Below, one piece after another: positions 23,301 to 29,004 of a DNA stretch of 31,206 nt. The stretch comes from an uncultured Lachnospiraceae bacterium (GTDB lineage: Bacteria; Bacillota; Clostridia; Lachnospirales; Lachnospiraceae). The stretch lies in the NCBI GenBank assembly GCA_949076555.1, contig CARUOB010000018.1:15130-46335 (forward strand), given 5' to 3'. Below the pieces are notes generated by a model. That model was not told the DNA's origin. It saw only the letters and a program-made list of their open reading frames with translations, and searched no databases. The translations under genes were made by a program, and so were the position numbers. Numbering within the stretch: position 1 is the first letter of the stretch; every line of letters begins with the position of its first letter.

Positions 23301-24457
23301 CGAAGATTGTTTATGCAAAAGCATCTAATGTATCAGAGTTCAGGAAGAGCAGAGGATTTTTAAAGACAAGAGCGGTAAATGATTTTCACCACGCACAGGA
23401 TGCGTATCTCAATATTGTGGTGGGGAACGTATATTATGTGAAATTCACACAGAATCCTTTGCATTTTATACAGAGGGAGTATGCGAAGGATGGCAAAAAA
23501 TACAATTATAATTTGAGTAGAATGTTTGACTGGGATGTCATCAGAGGAAAAGAGACGGCATGGATTGCCGGGCAAGGCAAGCAGGAGAACGGAACCATAG
23601 TGACAGTCCGAAAAATGATGGAAAAAAATACGCCGCTGCTTACAAGATTAAGTTTTGAAGGGCATGGCGGAATTGCGGACCAGACGCTGTATAGTGCAAA
23701 GAAGGCTTCCGGCGTAGGATACATTCCTTTGAAAGAGAAAGATACACGGATGCATGACGTGACAAAGTATGGCGGCTTTAACAGCGTTTCCACAGCCTAT
23801 TATATTCTGGTGGAACATGGGAAAGATGGTAAACGGATAAGGACATTGGAGACCGTTCCCGTATTATGGAAAGAAAGGATAGAAAAAAATCCTCATTTAT
23901 TGCAGGAATATTGCGAGAAAGAGTTGGGATTAACCAACCCTTCTATTCGCATGAAAAAAATAAAAATGCAGTCATTGATTAAAAAAGATGGATATTATAT
24001 GCATCTTTCAGGAAAAACAGGGAATCAGATTTATGTGAGGAATGCAATACCTGTCTGTCTGGAACAAAAGTGGCTGGACTATATAAAAGATTTAGAAAAA
24101 GGAGAGAAGGCAGAAAAAATTGCGATTAAGAAAAATGAAGAGTTATATGATATTTTGTGTGGTAAGCATAGTGAAGGAATCTTTAGAAGGAAACCGAATC
24201 CAATGGGAGAAAAATTAGGGAAAGGGAAACAAATGTTTGAAAAATTGACATGCTTGGAACAGGGGAAAGTTCTTCTGGAGATCTTGAATCTGACAAGGAT
24301 TGGAGTGACATCGGCAAATCTGGCATTGATTGGCGGAGATACTGGAACTGGAGTTATGCGAATTAGTAAAAAAATCACAGGTGCGCAAGAATTTGTACTG
24401 GTGAATCAATCGGTTACGGGAGTGTATGAGAACCGTATTGATTTGCTGACTGTATGA
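20396..24457 (+). CDS. cas9: CRISPR-associated endonuclease Cas9 (type II-A)
   Basis: A 1353-residue Cas9, the RNA-guided double-strand DNA nuclease. RuvC-I GLDMGTSSVGWAV has Asp11; the Arg-rich bridge helix follows (RRTHRIARRRRQRETVR, about 52-68). RuvC-II is VEMTREEEK with Glu784. The HNH domain shows DIDHIYPRHF with His867 and ELNAHKSD with Asn891. RuvC-III is DFHHAQDAYLN with His999 and Asp1002. All catalytic residues are present, so an active nuclease is expected. The PAM-interacting end is recognisable (GGFNSVSTAYYILV and NQSVTGVYENRIDL). Size and the csn2 neighbour place it in II-A. Start: ATG at 20396 behind GGAGGGTGAT; an in-frame TTG at 20387 lies too close to that site. The stop overlaps cas1 by four bases. 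The gene is richer in A+T and in AGA codons than the flanking genes. Confidence 0.97.
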   Translation: MENRGYFLGLDMGTSSVGWAVTDENYHLLRARGKDLWGIREFDEAQTAVDRRTHRIARRRRQRETVRIGLLKEYFHDAIMQVDSCFYQRLENSKYHYADKEEAVRDKNGIFHDPDYTDKEYFSQYPTIFHLRKELLESDQEHDVRLVYLAILNMFKHRGHFLNGSIGDVSGERKMSEIYGDFCDLTSDLLDISFPMPDDCRMIEEVLSERDCSRKGKAEKLAEVLGVTSKEKQKKAMINCICGLNVDLKVLYGERAEIETDKKVAVCFSNAGYEEKSQEILEVLGDEKFELIQTMKEIYDTGSLAGIMKGVAYLSEARVAQYEKHGSDLKILKGLMKEYCSKEAYDYFFRSSEDGTYSAYVNSTNVKTSKRRDMKGRTQENLYKAVSKLVNQMPLEDEMVQYVKAEIEKETFLPKQLTASNGVIPNQVHLSELKKILENAQGYLPFLKDVDESGLTVAERIIRLFSFQIPYYLGPLSGHSESDGGNGWVVRREQGQILPWNLEEKVDIKKTAEKFITKMVRCCTYMNGEYVLPKGSLLYEKFCVLNEINNIRVYGEKISVKVKQDIYNDLFKRGKKVTHKQIYQYLLGRGMLGEGEIEQLTGIDSTISSYLATYGKFINILGEELDTDAGRNMVEDIVFWCTVYGDAKKFLREQMEEKYGTRLNKDQIKRILGLKFKDWGRLSKTFLEMQGCGKRTGEILPLISMLWETNDNLMELLAKDNYTYGEELEKYQEGSYKTLAEIRIEDLDEMYFSAPVKRMVWQTLSVIKEVEKIMGGVPERLFVEMTREEEKVKSRKASRKQQFLDLYKNIKDEEHDWKSIIAEADEKGTLRSKKMFLYLTQKGRSMYTGKPIDLDDLFNDNIYDIDHIYPRHFVKDDNLSNNLVLVEKELNAHKSDSYPLEHEIYTSQLAMWKELHRQHLISDEKLKRLTGRNPFTDEQKAGFIARQLVETSQGAKGVTAILQNALPDTKIVYAKASNVSEFRKSRGFLKTRAVNDFHHAQDAYLNIVVGNVYYVKFTQNPLHFIQREYAKDGKKYNYNLSRMFDWDVIRGKETAWIAGQGKQENGTIVTVRKMMEKNTPLLTRLSFEGHGGIADQTLYSAKKASGVGYIPLKEKDTRMHDVTKYGGFNSVSTAYYILVEHGKDGKRIRTLETVPVLWKERIEKNPHLLQEYCEKELGLTNPSIRMKKIKMQSLIKKDGYYMHLSGKTGNQIYVRNAIPVCLEQKWLDYIKDLEKGEKAEKIAIKKNEELYDILCGKHSEGIFRRKPNPMGEKLGKGKQMFEKLTCLEQGKVLLEILNLTRIGVTSANLALIGGDTGTGVMRISKKITGAQEFVLVNQSVTGVYENRIDLLTV

Positions 24458-25326
24458 GCTGGAGAACGGTAGTAGTGTCAAACAGCGCCAAGCTTGATTA
24501 TCAGATGGGATATCTAGTGGTGCGCAGGGAAGAGACCGTAAGAGTACATATCAGCGAGATTTATATGCTTATCGTTGAATCAACGGCTGTCTCTTTGACG
24601 GCGGCATTACTATGCGAACTGACCAAAAAGAAAATTAAAGTGATTTTTTGTGATGAGAAAAGGAATCCGTCCTCCGAATTAGTTTCCTATTATGGGAGCC
24701 ATGATACAAGCGTTAAAGTGCGGAATCAGATGGGATGGGGGAGTGAAATAAAAAGGACAGTCTGGACGGAAATAGTGACGGATAAAATTCGAAAACAGGC
24801 GGAGGTATTGACATCGTGGAAGAAAAAAGAAAGTGAGATGCTGTATCAATATATAGAAGAGATTGCGTATGGAGATACGACAAACAGGGAAGGACATGCT
24901 GCAAAAGTATATTTTAACGCTTTGTTTGGGATGGATTTTACAAGAACGGAGGATAACAGTATCAATGCGGCATTAAATTATGGATACGGTATTATTCTGT
25001 CTGCATTTAACAGGGAGATCGCAGCGAACGGGTATATCACACAAATAGGATTATTTCACGATAATATGTTCAATCCATTTAATCTGGGATCTGATCTGAT
25101 GGAACCTTTCCGTCCGATCGTGGATCACAAAGTGAAAATGTTGGAACCACAGCAATTTGAGCATGCAGAAAAAATGGAGGTTCTTAGCATTCTGCAGCAG
25201 GAAGTTATTATTGCAGAGAGAAAGGAGTATGTCAACAATGCAATCAAGATTTATTGCAGGAGTGTATTTGATGCACTCCTGGATAACGATGTATCGTTGA
25301 TTAAATTTTATAAAAGTGAGTTATAG
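24454..25326 (+). CDS. cas1: CRISPR integrase Cas1 (type II)
   Basis: A 290-residue Cas1, the catalytic subunit of the Cas1-Cas2 spacer integrase. The metal-binding residues are seen at Glu146 (TTNREGHAAKVYF), His202 (GLFHDNMFNPFN) and Glu217 (SDLMEPFRP), three positions below those of the streptococcal protein (149, 205, 220), so there are no gaps. The N-terminal beta domain begins MSWRTVVVSNSAKLDYQ. The ATG overlaps the cas9 stop (ATGA), so translation is probably coupled. The end overlaps cas2 by eleven bases. Confidence 0.96.
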   Translation: MSWRTVVVSNSAKLDYQMGYLVVRREETVRVHISEIYMLIVESTAVSLTAALLCELTKKKIKVIFCDEKRNPSSELVSYYGSHDTSVKVRNQMGWGSEIKRTVWTEIVTDKIRKQAEVLTSWKKKESEMLYQYIEEIAYGDTTNREGHAAKVYFNALFGMDFTRTEDNSINAALNYGYGIILSAFNREIAANGYITQIGLFHDNMFNPFNLGSDLMEPFRPIVDHKVKMLEPQQFEHAEKMEVLSILQQEVIIAERKEYVNNAIKIYCRSVFDALLDNDVSLIKFYKSEL

Positions 25327-25636
25327 ATATATGAGAATTCTAGTTTTTTTCGATCTGCCGGTGCTTACAGAAAAAGAGCGGCGGGATTACAGACAATTTC
25401 GTAAGTTTTTGATTAGAAGCGGTTTTATGATGATGCAGGAATCCGTGTACTGTAAACTGGCACAGAATTCAACAGCAGCGGAGATCATTATTGATAATGT
25501 CAAAAAGAATAAACCAGGAGATGGATTAGTACAGATGCTAAAGGTGACAGAGAAACAGTTTGCCAAGATGGAGTATATTGTGGGTGAATCCTCTTCAGAG
25601 GTTTTGGACAGCGATGAAAGGCTGGTTGTTTTATGA
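25316..25636 (+). CDS. cas2: CRISPR adaptation protein Cas2 (type II)
   Basis: A 106-residue Cas2 that bridges two Cas1 dimers in the integrase. The ferredoxin-like fold begins MSYRYMRILVFFDLPVL, with the conserved Asp13 after the first strand, then RKFLIRSGFMMMQESVYCKL. I chose the GTG at 25316, because streptococcal Cas2 proteins also open with MSYRYMR; the ATG at 25331 would give a five-residue shorter form. It overlaps cas1 by eleven and csn2 by four bases. Confidence 0.93.
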   Translation: MSYRYMRILVFFDLPVLTEKERRDYRQFRKFLIRSGFMMMQESVYCKLAQNSTAAEIIIDNVKKNKPGDGLVQMLKVTEKQFAKMEYIVGESSSEVLDSDERLVVL

Positions 25637-26307
25637 GATTGGTATCCGCTAAATATGGTATTGACATGGAAATAAGGGAGAATATGGTGAACGTTTTAGT
25701 GGTAGAAGCGCCAGATATATTTTCCCGTGTGATAGAGGAATTGATGTGTCAGATAGAGGGGGAGCCGGGAACGTTTATACTATCAGAGCAGGATGTGATT
25801 AAAACAATCAGTAAAAATGCAGATATGATTGTAAATCCATTTAGGGTAGACTGCAATGAAAAGAGAATCCAGCAAAAATTGTTTCAGGAATTGTCTGTTA
25901 TTATGAATGAGTCGTTTGTTGAACGGACTGTATACTTGCAAGGGCAGATTATCTTATATTTGGAAGAATTGTTGCAAAAGGTTCCATATCCGCTGGATTT
26001 TGATGTAGAAGGAAGCATGCCAGGATTATTAAAGATGTGTCATGTTGAGGTTGTTAATCAGGGTGATACGCTGGTTGAAAAGATAGTAAATTATATGAAG
26101 GCGTTGAGGCAGTTCTGCGCAATTAAGGTTATCTTTGCTGTGAATTTAAAATTATATTTAACGCGGACTGAGTTGATGGAATTGTATAAATTTGCGTTTT
26201 ATGAAAAGATGAGTCTGATATTATTGGAAAATTCAGAGAAAGGGAAATTGGAGGGTGAAAGTATTTGTATTTTAGATAAGGATATGTGTATAATTAATGT
26301 AGAGTGA
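25633..26307 (+). CDS. csn2: Type II-A adaptation protein Csn2
   Basis: A 224-residue Csn2, which in II-A systems forms tetrameric rings around DNA ends and is needed for spacer uptake. Length and layout fit the short Csn2 group: an opening MRLVSAKYGIDMEIRENMVN, the IEELMCQIEGEPGTFILSE segment, a long helical middle, and the late GDTLVEKIVNYMKALRQF and KVIFAVNLKLYLTRTELMEL segments. Sequence conservation in this family is low, so the call rests also on position: it follows cas2 with a four-base ATGA overlap and precedes the leader and array by 57 bases. Its 3' end contains a possible promoter for the array. Confidence 0.9.
   Translation: MRLVSAKYGIDMEIRENMVNVLVVEAPDIFSRVIEELMCQIEGEPGTFILSEQDVIKTISKNADMIVNPFRVDCNEKRIQQKLFQELSVIMNESFVERTVYLQGQIILYLEELLQKVPYPLDFDVEGSMPGLLKMCHVEVVNQGDTLVEKIVNYMKALRQFCAIKVIFAVNLKLYLTRTELMELYKFAFYEKMSLILLENSEKGKLEGESICILDKDMCIINVE
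26265..26294 (+). promoter_or_regulatory. Candidate pre-crRNA promoter inside csn2 end
   Basis: -35 TTGTAT (26265-26270), 18 bases, perfect -10 TATAAT (26289-26294). The start near 26301 would give about 64 bases before the first repeat. It may be the promoter of the array, in addition to read-through from the cas operon. Confidence 0.45.
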
Positions 26308-26364
26308 CTTACAATGTATGTCAATACATAAGCTCGGTGAGAACCTTAAAATTGTGAATTTGAG
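26308..26364 (+). promoter_or_regulatory. CRISPR leader with leader-anchoring sequence
   Basis: The short A+T-rich stretch between csn2 and the first repeat ends in ATTTGAG (26358-26364), directly against the repeat. This is identical to the leader-anchoring sequence shown in streptococcal II-A systems to fix new spacers at the first repeat. So this end is the integration end, and spacer 1 is the newest. Confidence 0.8.
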
Positions 26365-26927
26365 GTTTGAGAGCCTTGTAAGTTCAGAGAGATGCAAAAC
26401 AACAGTTAGCGTCCATTATCGGCACAGCGGTTTGAGAGCCTTGTAAGTTCAGAGAGATGCAAAACCCGCGTTTATATGTTCCGGCAGAAAATTTAGTTTG
26501 AGAGCCTTGTAAGTTCAGAGAGATGCAAAACTACAAGAGAGACAGATTACATGTCAAATATGTTTGAGAGCCTTGTAAGTTCAGAGAGATGCAAAACCTT
26601 AATTTCAATGCCAGTAAGTCCATAAACGTTTGAGAGCCTTGTAAGTTCAGAGAGATGCAAAACCCAGTAAATACTCGGACAGAGAAGATGCCAGTTTGAG
26701 AGCCTTGTAAGTTCAGAGAGATGCAAAACAATCTGGCGTATACGGAAGACGGACTTTTCGTTTGAGAGCCTTGTAAGTTCAGAGAGATGCAAAACCTGCG
26801 CCTCCGCCTCTCCACCGCTCATTGCGTTTGAGAGCCTTGTAAGTTCAGAGAGATGCAAAACTGGTAACGCAGCGGCATTCTACCTCCTTGTGTTTGAGAG
26901 CCTTGTAAGTTCAGAGAGATGCAAAAC
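26365..26927 (+). CRISPR. CRISPR array: nine repeats, eight spacers
   Basis: Nine repeats of 36 bases begin at 26365, 26430, 26496, 26562, 26628, 26694, 26760, 26826 and 26892. The repeat begins GTTTGAGAGCCTTGTAAGTT and ends CAGAGAGATGCAAAAC. All nine copies are identical, including the last. Spacers are 30 bases, except spacer 1 (26401-26429), which is 29. No two spacers are alike. The direction (plus) is set by the leader and by the pairing of the repeat 5' half with the tracrRNA. Minus-strand open frames across the array encode a repeated L-H-L-S-E-L-T-R-L-S-N string and are not genes. I did not see a spacer match elsewhere in the window; source elements need a search. Confidence 0.98.
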
Positions 26928-26928
26928 G

Positions 26929-27191
26929 GCAATAGAGCGGGATGAGATACTTGAGGGTAATTTCGATACAATAACAGAATGTAAATATGCAATTCCCAGC
27001 TTTACAGACATTGGTGGATTATATGGTATAATGATCGAGGATTGTGCAGAACTTGGGAACTAGACAGAAGAACTTATGAAGATTTTTCTCGTTTATCAGT
27101 GATAAAATATCGGATTTTTGAACGGGCGTTTATTGTCAGAATCCTAGCTATTTGGAATGCTCTTAATAAAGCCGGATATTTATTGGATTAA
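26929..27191 (+). pseudogene. Possible gene debris after the array
   Basis: Directly after the last repeat an open frame without start codon reads AIERDEILEGNF, then KYAIPSFTDIGGLYGIMIED, to a TAG at 27061-27063. In another frame it goes on with RTYEDFSRLSVIKYRIFERA and ends IWNALNKAGYLLD at TAA 27189-27191. Both pieces look protein-like, so a frameshifted remnant of one gene, cut by the array, is possible. I do not recognise the family. The composition is A+T-rich like the cas genes. Confidence 0.35.
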
Positions 27192-27222
27192 AAGATTATA
27201 GTTGTTCTGGTAAAAAATTCTG

Positions 27223-27251
27223 TTGTATTTCGCGGTCAATTCGGATATAAT
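27223..27251 (+). promoter_or_regulatory. Sigma-A promoter of the 6S RNA
   Basis: -35 TTGTAT (27223-27228), 17 bases, perfect -10 TATAAT (27246-27251), start of transcription near 27258. Confidence 0.7.
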
Positions 27252-27258
27252 AGATGTA

Positions 27259-27440
27259 ACCTGAAATGCACGATAAGTCTTGTTATTTTGAACCTACAGA
27301 TACTTTAAACGGGATTCCTACATTGTCATATAGATGTCAGGCCTCCAGCCTTTGGGCATTACGCAGTGGAAGACAGAAGTATGGTTGCGGTTACCCACCT
27401 AGCGTTGCTAGGAGTCAAAATACAAGATCCGGCATTTTGG
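27259..27440 (+). ncRNA. ssrS: 6S RNA (SsrS-type)
   Basis: About 180 bases with the layout of clostridial 6S RNA, which binds the housekeeping sigma-A RNA polymerase and damps transcription in slow growth. The closing stem is seen twice: AAATGC (27264-27269) with GCATTT (27432-27437), and TCTTGTTATTTTGA (27278-27291) with TCAAAATACAAGA (27415-27427), with one bulged base. A hairpin CCTAGC-GTT-GCTAGG lies at 27398-27412. The words GTCAGGCC and TTGCGGTTACCC fit my memory of Lachnospiraceae 6S sequences. It has its own promoter and a terminator before ddh. An open frame runs through it into ddh by chance. The family call needs a covariance-model check. Confidence 0.75.
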
Positions 27441-27459
27441 GGGAATATACAAAAGATGG

Positions 27460-27488
27460 AAAAGCAGTCGTCATGTGCGGCTGCTTTT
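27460..27488 (+). terminator. Terminator between 6S RNA and ddh
   Basis: AAAAGCAGTCG (27460-27470) pairs with CGGCTGCTTTT (27478-27488), eleven pairs with one G-U. The T-run is short, so some read-through into ddh is possible; no separate ddh promoter is seen. Confidence 0.6.
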
Positions 27489-27511
27489 GCAAGTATGGAG
27501 GTATGAGTAGA

Positions 27512-28498
27512 ATGAGTATAAAAATCGGAATCTTAGGTTATGGAAATCTGGGACGCGGGGTTGAGTGCGCCGTGAAACAGAATCCCGACATGGAACTTGT
27601 AGCAGTGTTTACGAGAAGGGAGCCGGGACAGGTGTCCATCCTTACGAAGAGTGCAGCGGTCTGCCATGTGTCTGATGCGGCGGAATGGAAGGATAAAATT
27701 GATGTGCTTATCCTCTGCGGGGGCAGCGCGACGGATCTGCCGGAGCAGACGCCGGCATTTGCGAAACTGTTTAACGTGGTGGACAGCTTCGATACCCATG
27801 CCAACATACCAAAGCATTTTGAAAACGTGGACGCAGCTGCGAAAGCGTCTGGAAAAGTCGGCATTATTTCCGTGGGCTGGGATCCGGGGATGTTTTCATT
27901 AAACAGGATGTATGCCAGCGCCATTTTGCCGAACGGTAAGGACTATACGTTCTGGGGGAAGGGCGTCAGTCAGGGACACTCTGATGCGATTCGCCGGATT
28001 GAAGGTGTCAAAAACGCCAAACAGTATACGATTCCTGTGGAGGCGGCGCTTGCTTCGGTGAGGGATGGGAAGAATCCCGAGCTTTCCACAAGGGAAAAAC
28101 ATACCAGGGAGTGTTTTGTCGTTCTGGAAGAGGGGGCAGACGCTGCGAAAGTGGAGCAGGAAATCAAGACCATGCCGAATTATTTTGCGGATTATGACAC
28201 CACGGTACATTTTATCAGCGAGGAGGAACTTCTCAGGGATCACAGCGGCATTCCGCACGGCGGTTTTGTACTGCGAAGCGGAAAAACCGGCTGGGAGGAG
28301 GAGAACAGCCATCTGATTGAATACAGCCTGAAACTGGATTCCAACCCGGAGTTTACTTCCAGTGTGATTATCGCCTATGCGAGGGCGGCTTACCGCCTTT
28401 CCCAGGAAGGGCAGACAGGTGCAAAGACCGTATTTGATATTCCGCCTGCTTATCTGAGTGCAAAGAGTGGGGCAGAACTTCGGGCGTCCATGCTCTAA
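27512..28498 (+). CDS. ddh: meso-Diaminopimelate D-dehydrogenase
   Basis: A 328-residue NADPH enzyme that makes meso-diaminopimelate from tetrahydrodipicolinate in one step, a shortcut for lysine and peptidoglycan synthesis. The Rossmann motif GILGYGNLGRG is at residues 6-16. Other marks are AVFTRREP, LCGGSATDLPEQTP, NVVDSFDTHANIP, SVGWDPGMFSLNR, FWGKGVSQGHSDAIRRI and EFTSSVIIAYARAAYR. Length fits the family (about 326). The start is the ATG at 27512, with GGAGGT nine bases upstream; the ATG at 27503 is too close to that site, and a longer frame starting at 27266 runs through the 6S RNA. The gene is probably read through from the 6S promoter or from an unseen promoter. Confidence 0.94.
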   Translation: MSIKIGILGYGNLGRGVECAVKQNPDMELVAVFTRREPGQVSILTKSAAVCHVSDAAEWKDKIDVLILCGGSATDLPEQTPAFAKLFNVVDSFDTHANIPKHFENVDAAAKASGKVGIISVGWDPGMFSLNRMYASAILPNGKDYTFWGKGVSQGHSDAIRRIEGVKNAKQYTIPVEAALASVRDGKNPELSTREKHTRECFVVLEEGADAAKVEQEIKTMPNYFADYDTTVHFISEEELLRDHSGIPHGGFVLRSGKTGWEEENSHLIEYSLKLDSNPEFTSSVIIAYARAAYRLSQEGQTGAKTVFDIPPAYLSAKSGAELRASML

Positions 28499-28613
28499 GA
28501 AAGCGAAGCGTTTAGGGGAGATGGCGCTATTTTCTCACACTGCGGTAGGCGAGGGGAGCGCAGCGCTTCCCGTTCATTGATTTTGGCGGATGCGGCAATG
28601 TGCGCAAGAGTGA

Positions 28614-28814
28614 GTTTGGCCGCACCAGTACCACGAGTTTCACGCGGTGCCGGGAACGGGGAGTATACTGATCGGCGAGGTGTCCCAGTGCAATGATGAC
28701 AATACCGACAATCGGTTTTACGAGCCGGCAGGGAGGTTCCCTGAGATCGAGGAGGACGAGGCGCCGTACAGGCTGCTGTGCAATGAATATCCGTCTGCGG
28801 GGGAAGAAAAATAG
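28614..28814 (+). pseudogene. C-terminal fragment of a cupin sugar isomerase
   Basis: An open frame without start codon lies directly after a TGA (28611-28613). It reads WPHQYHEFHAVPGTGSILIG, then EVSQCNDDNTDNRFYEPAGR and FPEIEEDEAPYRLLCNEYPS, ending at TAG 28812-28814. This looks like the end of a D-lyxose ketol-isomerase-like cupin protein (family call from memory of the D-N-x-F-x-E-P-x-G-R-F-P-x-I-E-E-D-E pattern). The front two thirds are absent. In the rest of the 500-base gap, 28499-28613 holds no feature I can name beyond a short G+C-rich stretch. Confidence 0.5.
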
Positions 28815-28857
28815 CTGCGCTGACGCGGATGGTGAGTAAAACTGACGGATAAAGAAG

Positions 28858-28899
28858 GCTTCGCGGGAGAATGGGAGAAATTTAACCGCGGAGCTTTTT
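28858..28899 (+). terminator. Terminator after the isomerase fragment
   Basis: GCTTCGCGG (28858-28866) pairs with CCGCGGAGC (28886-28894) with one G-U pair, followed by TTTTT. It probably ended the now broken isomerase gene, or ends ddh transcripts. Confidence 0.65.
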
Positions 28900-29004
28900 A
28901 TGCGCAGCCTCGTGCAGAGAAAGTAGAATCTTCCTTACTCAATTGATAAATATTTTGGCTTCCGCGCGCATAGAAATAGAGGAGGACATGGGAAGGACTG
29001 GGAT

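Noticed and set aside
26531..26858. Minus-strand open frames with repeated HLSELTRLSN strings.
   Set aside because: They are translations of the CRISPR repeats.
26401..26891. Self-targeting spacer within the window.
   Set aside because: By eye no spacer matches another place here; a genome-wide search would be needed for a real answer.
27266..27511. N-terminal extension of ddh by 82 residues.
   Set aside because: The segment is the 6S RNA and its terminator; family length and the RBS both support the start at 27512.
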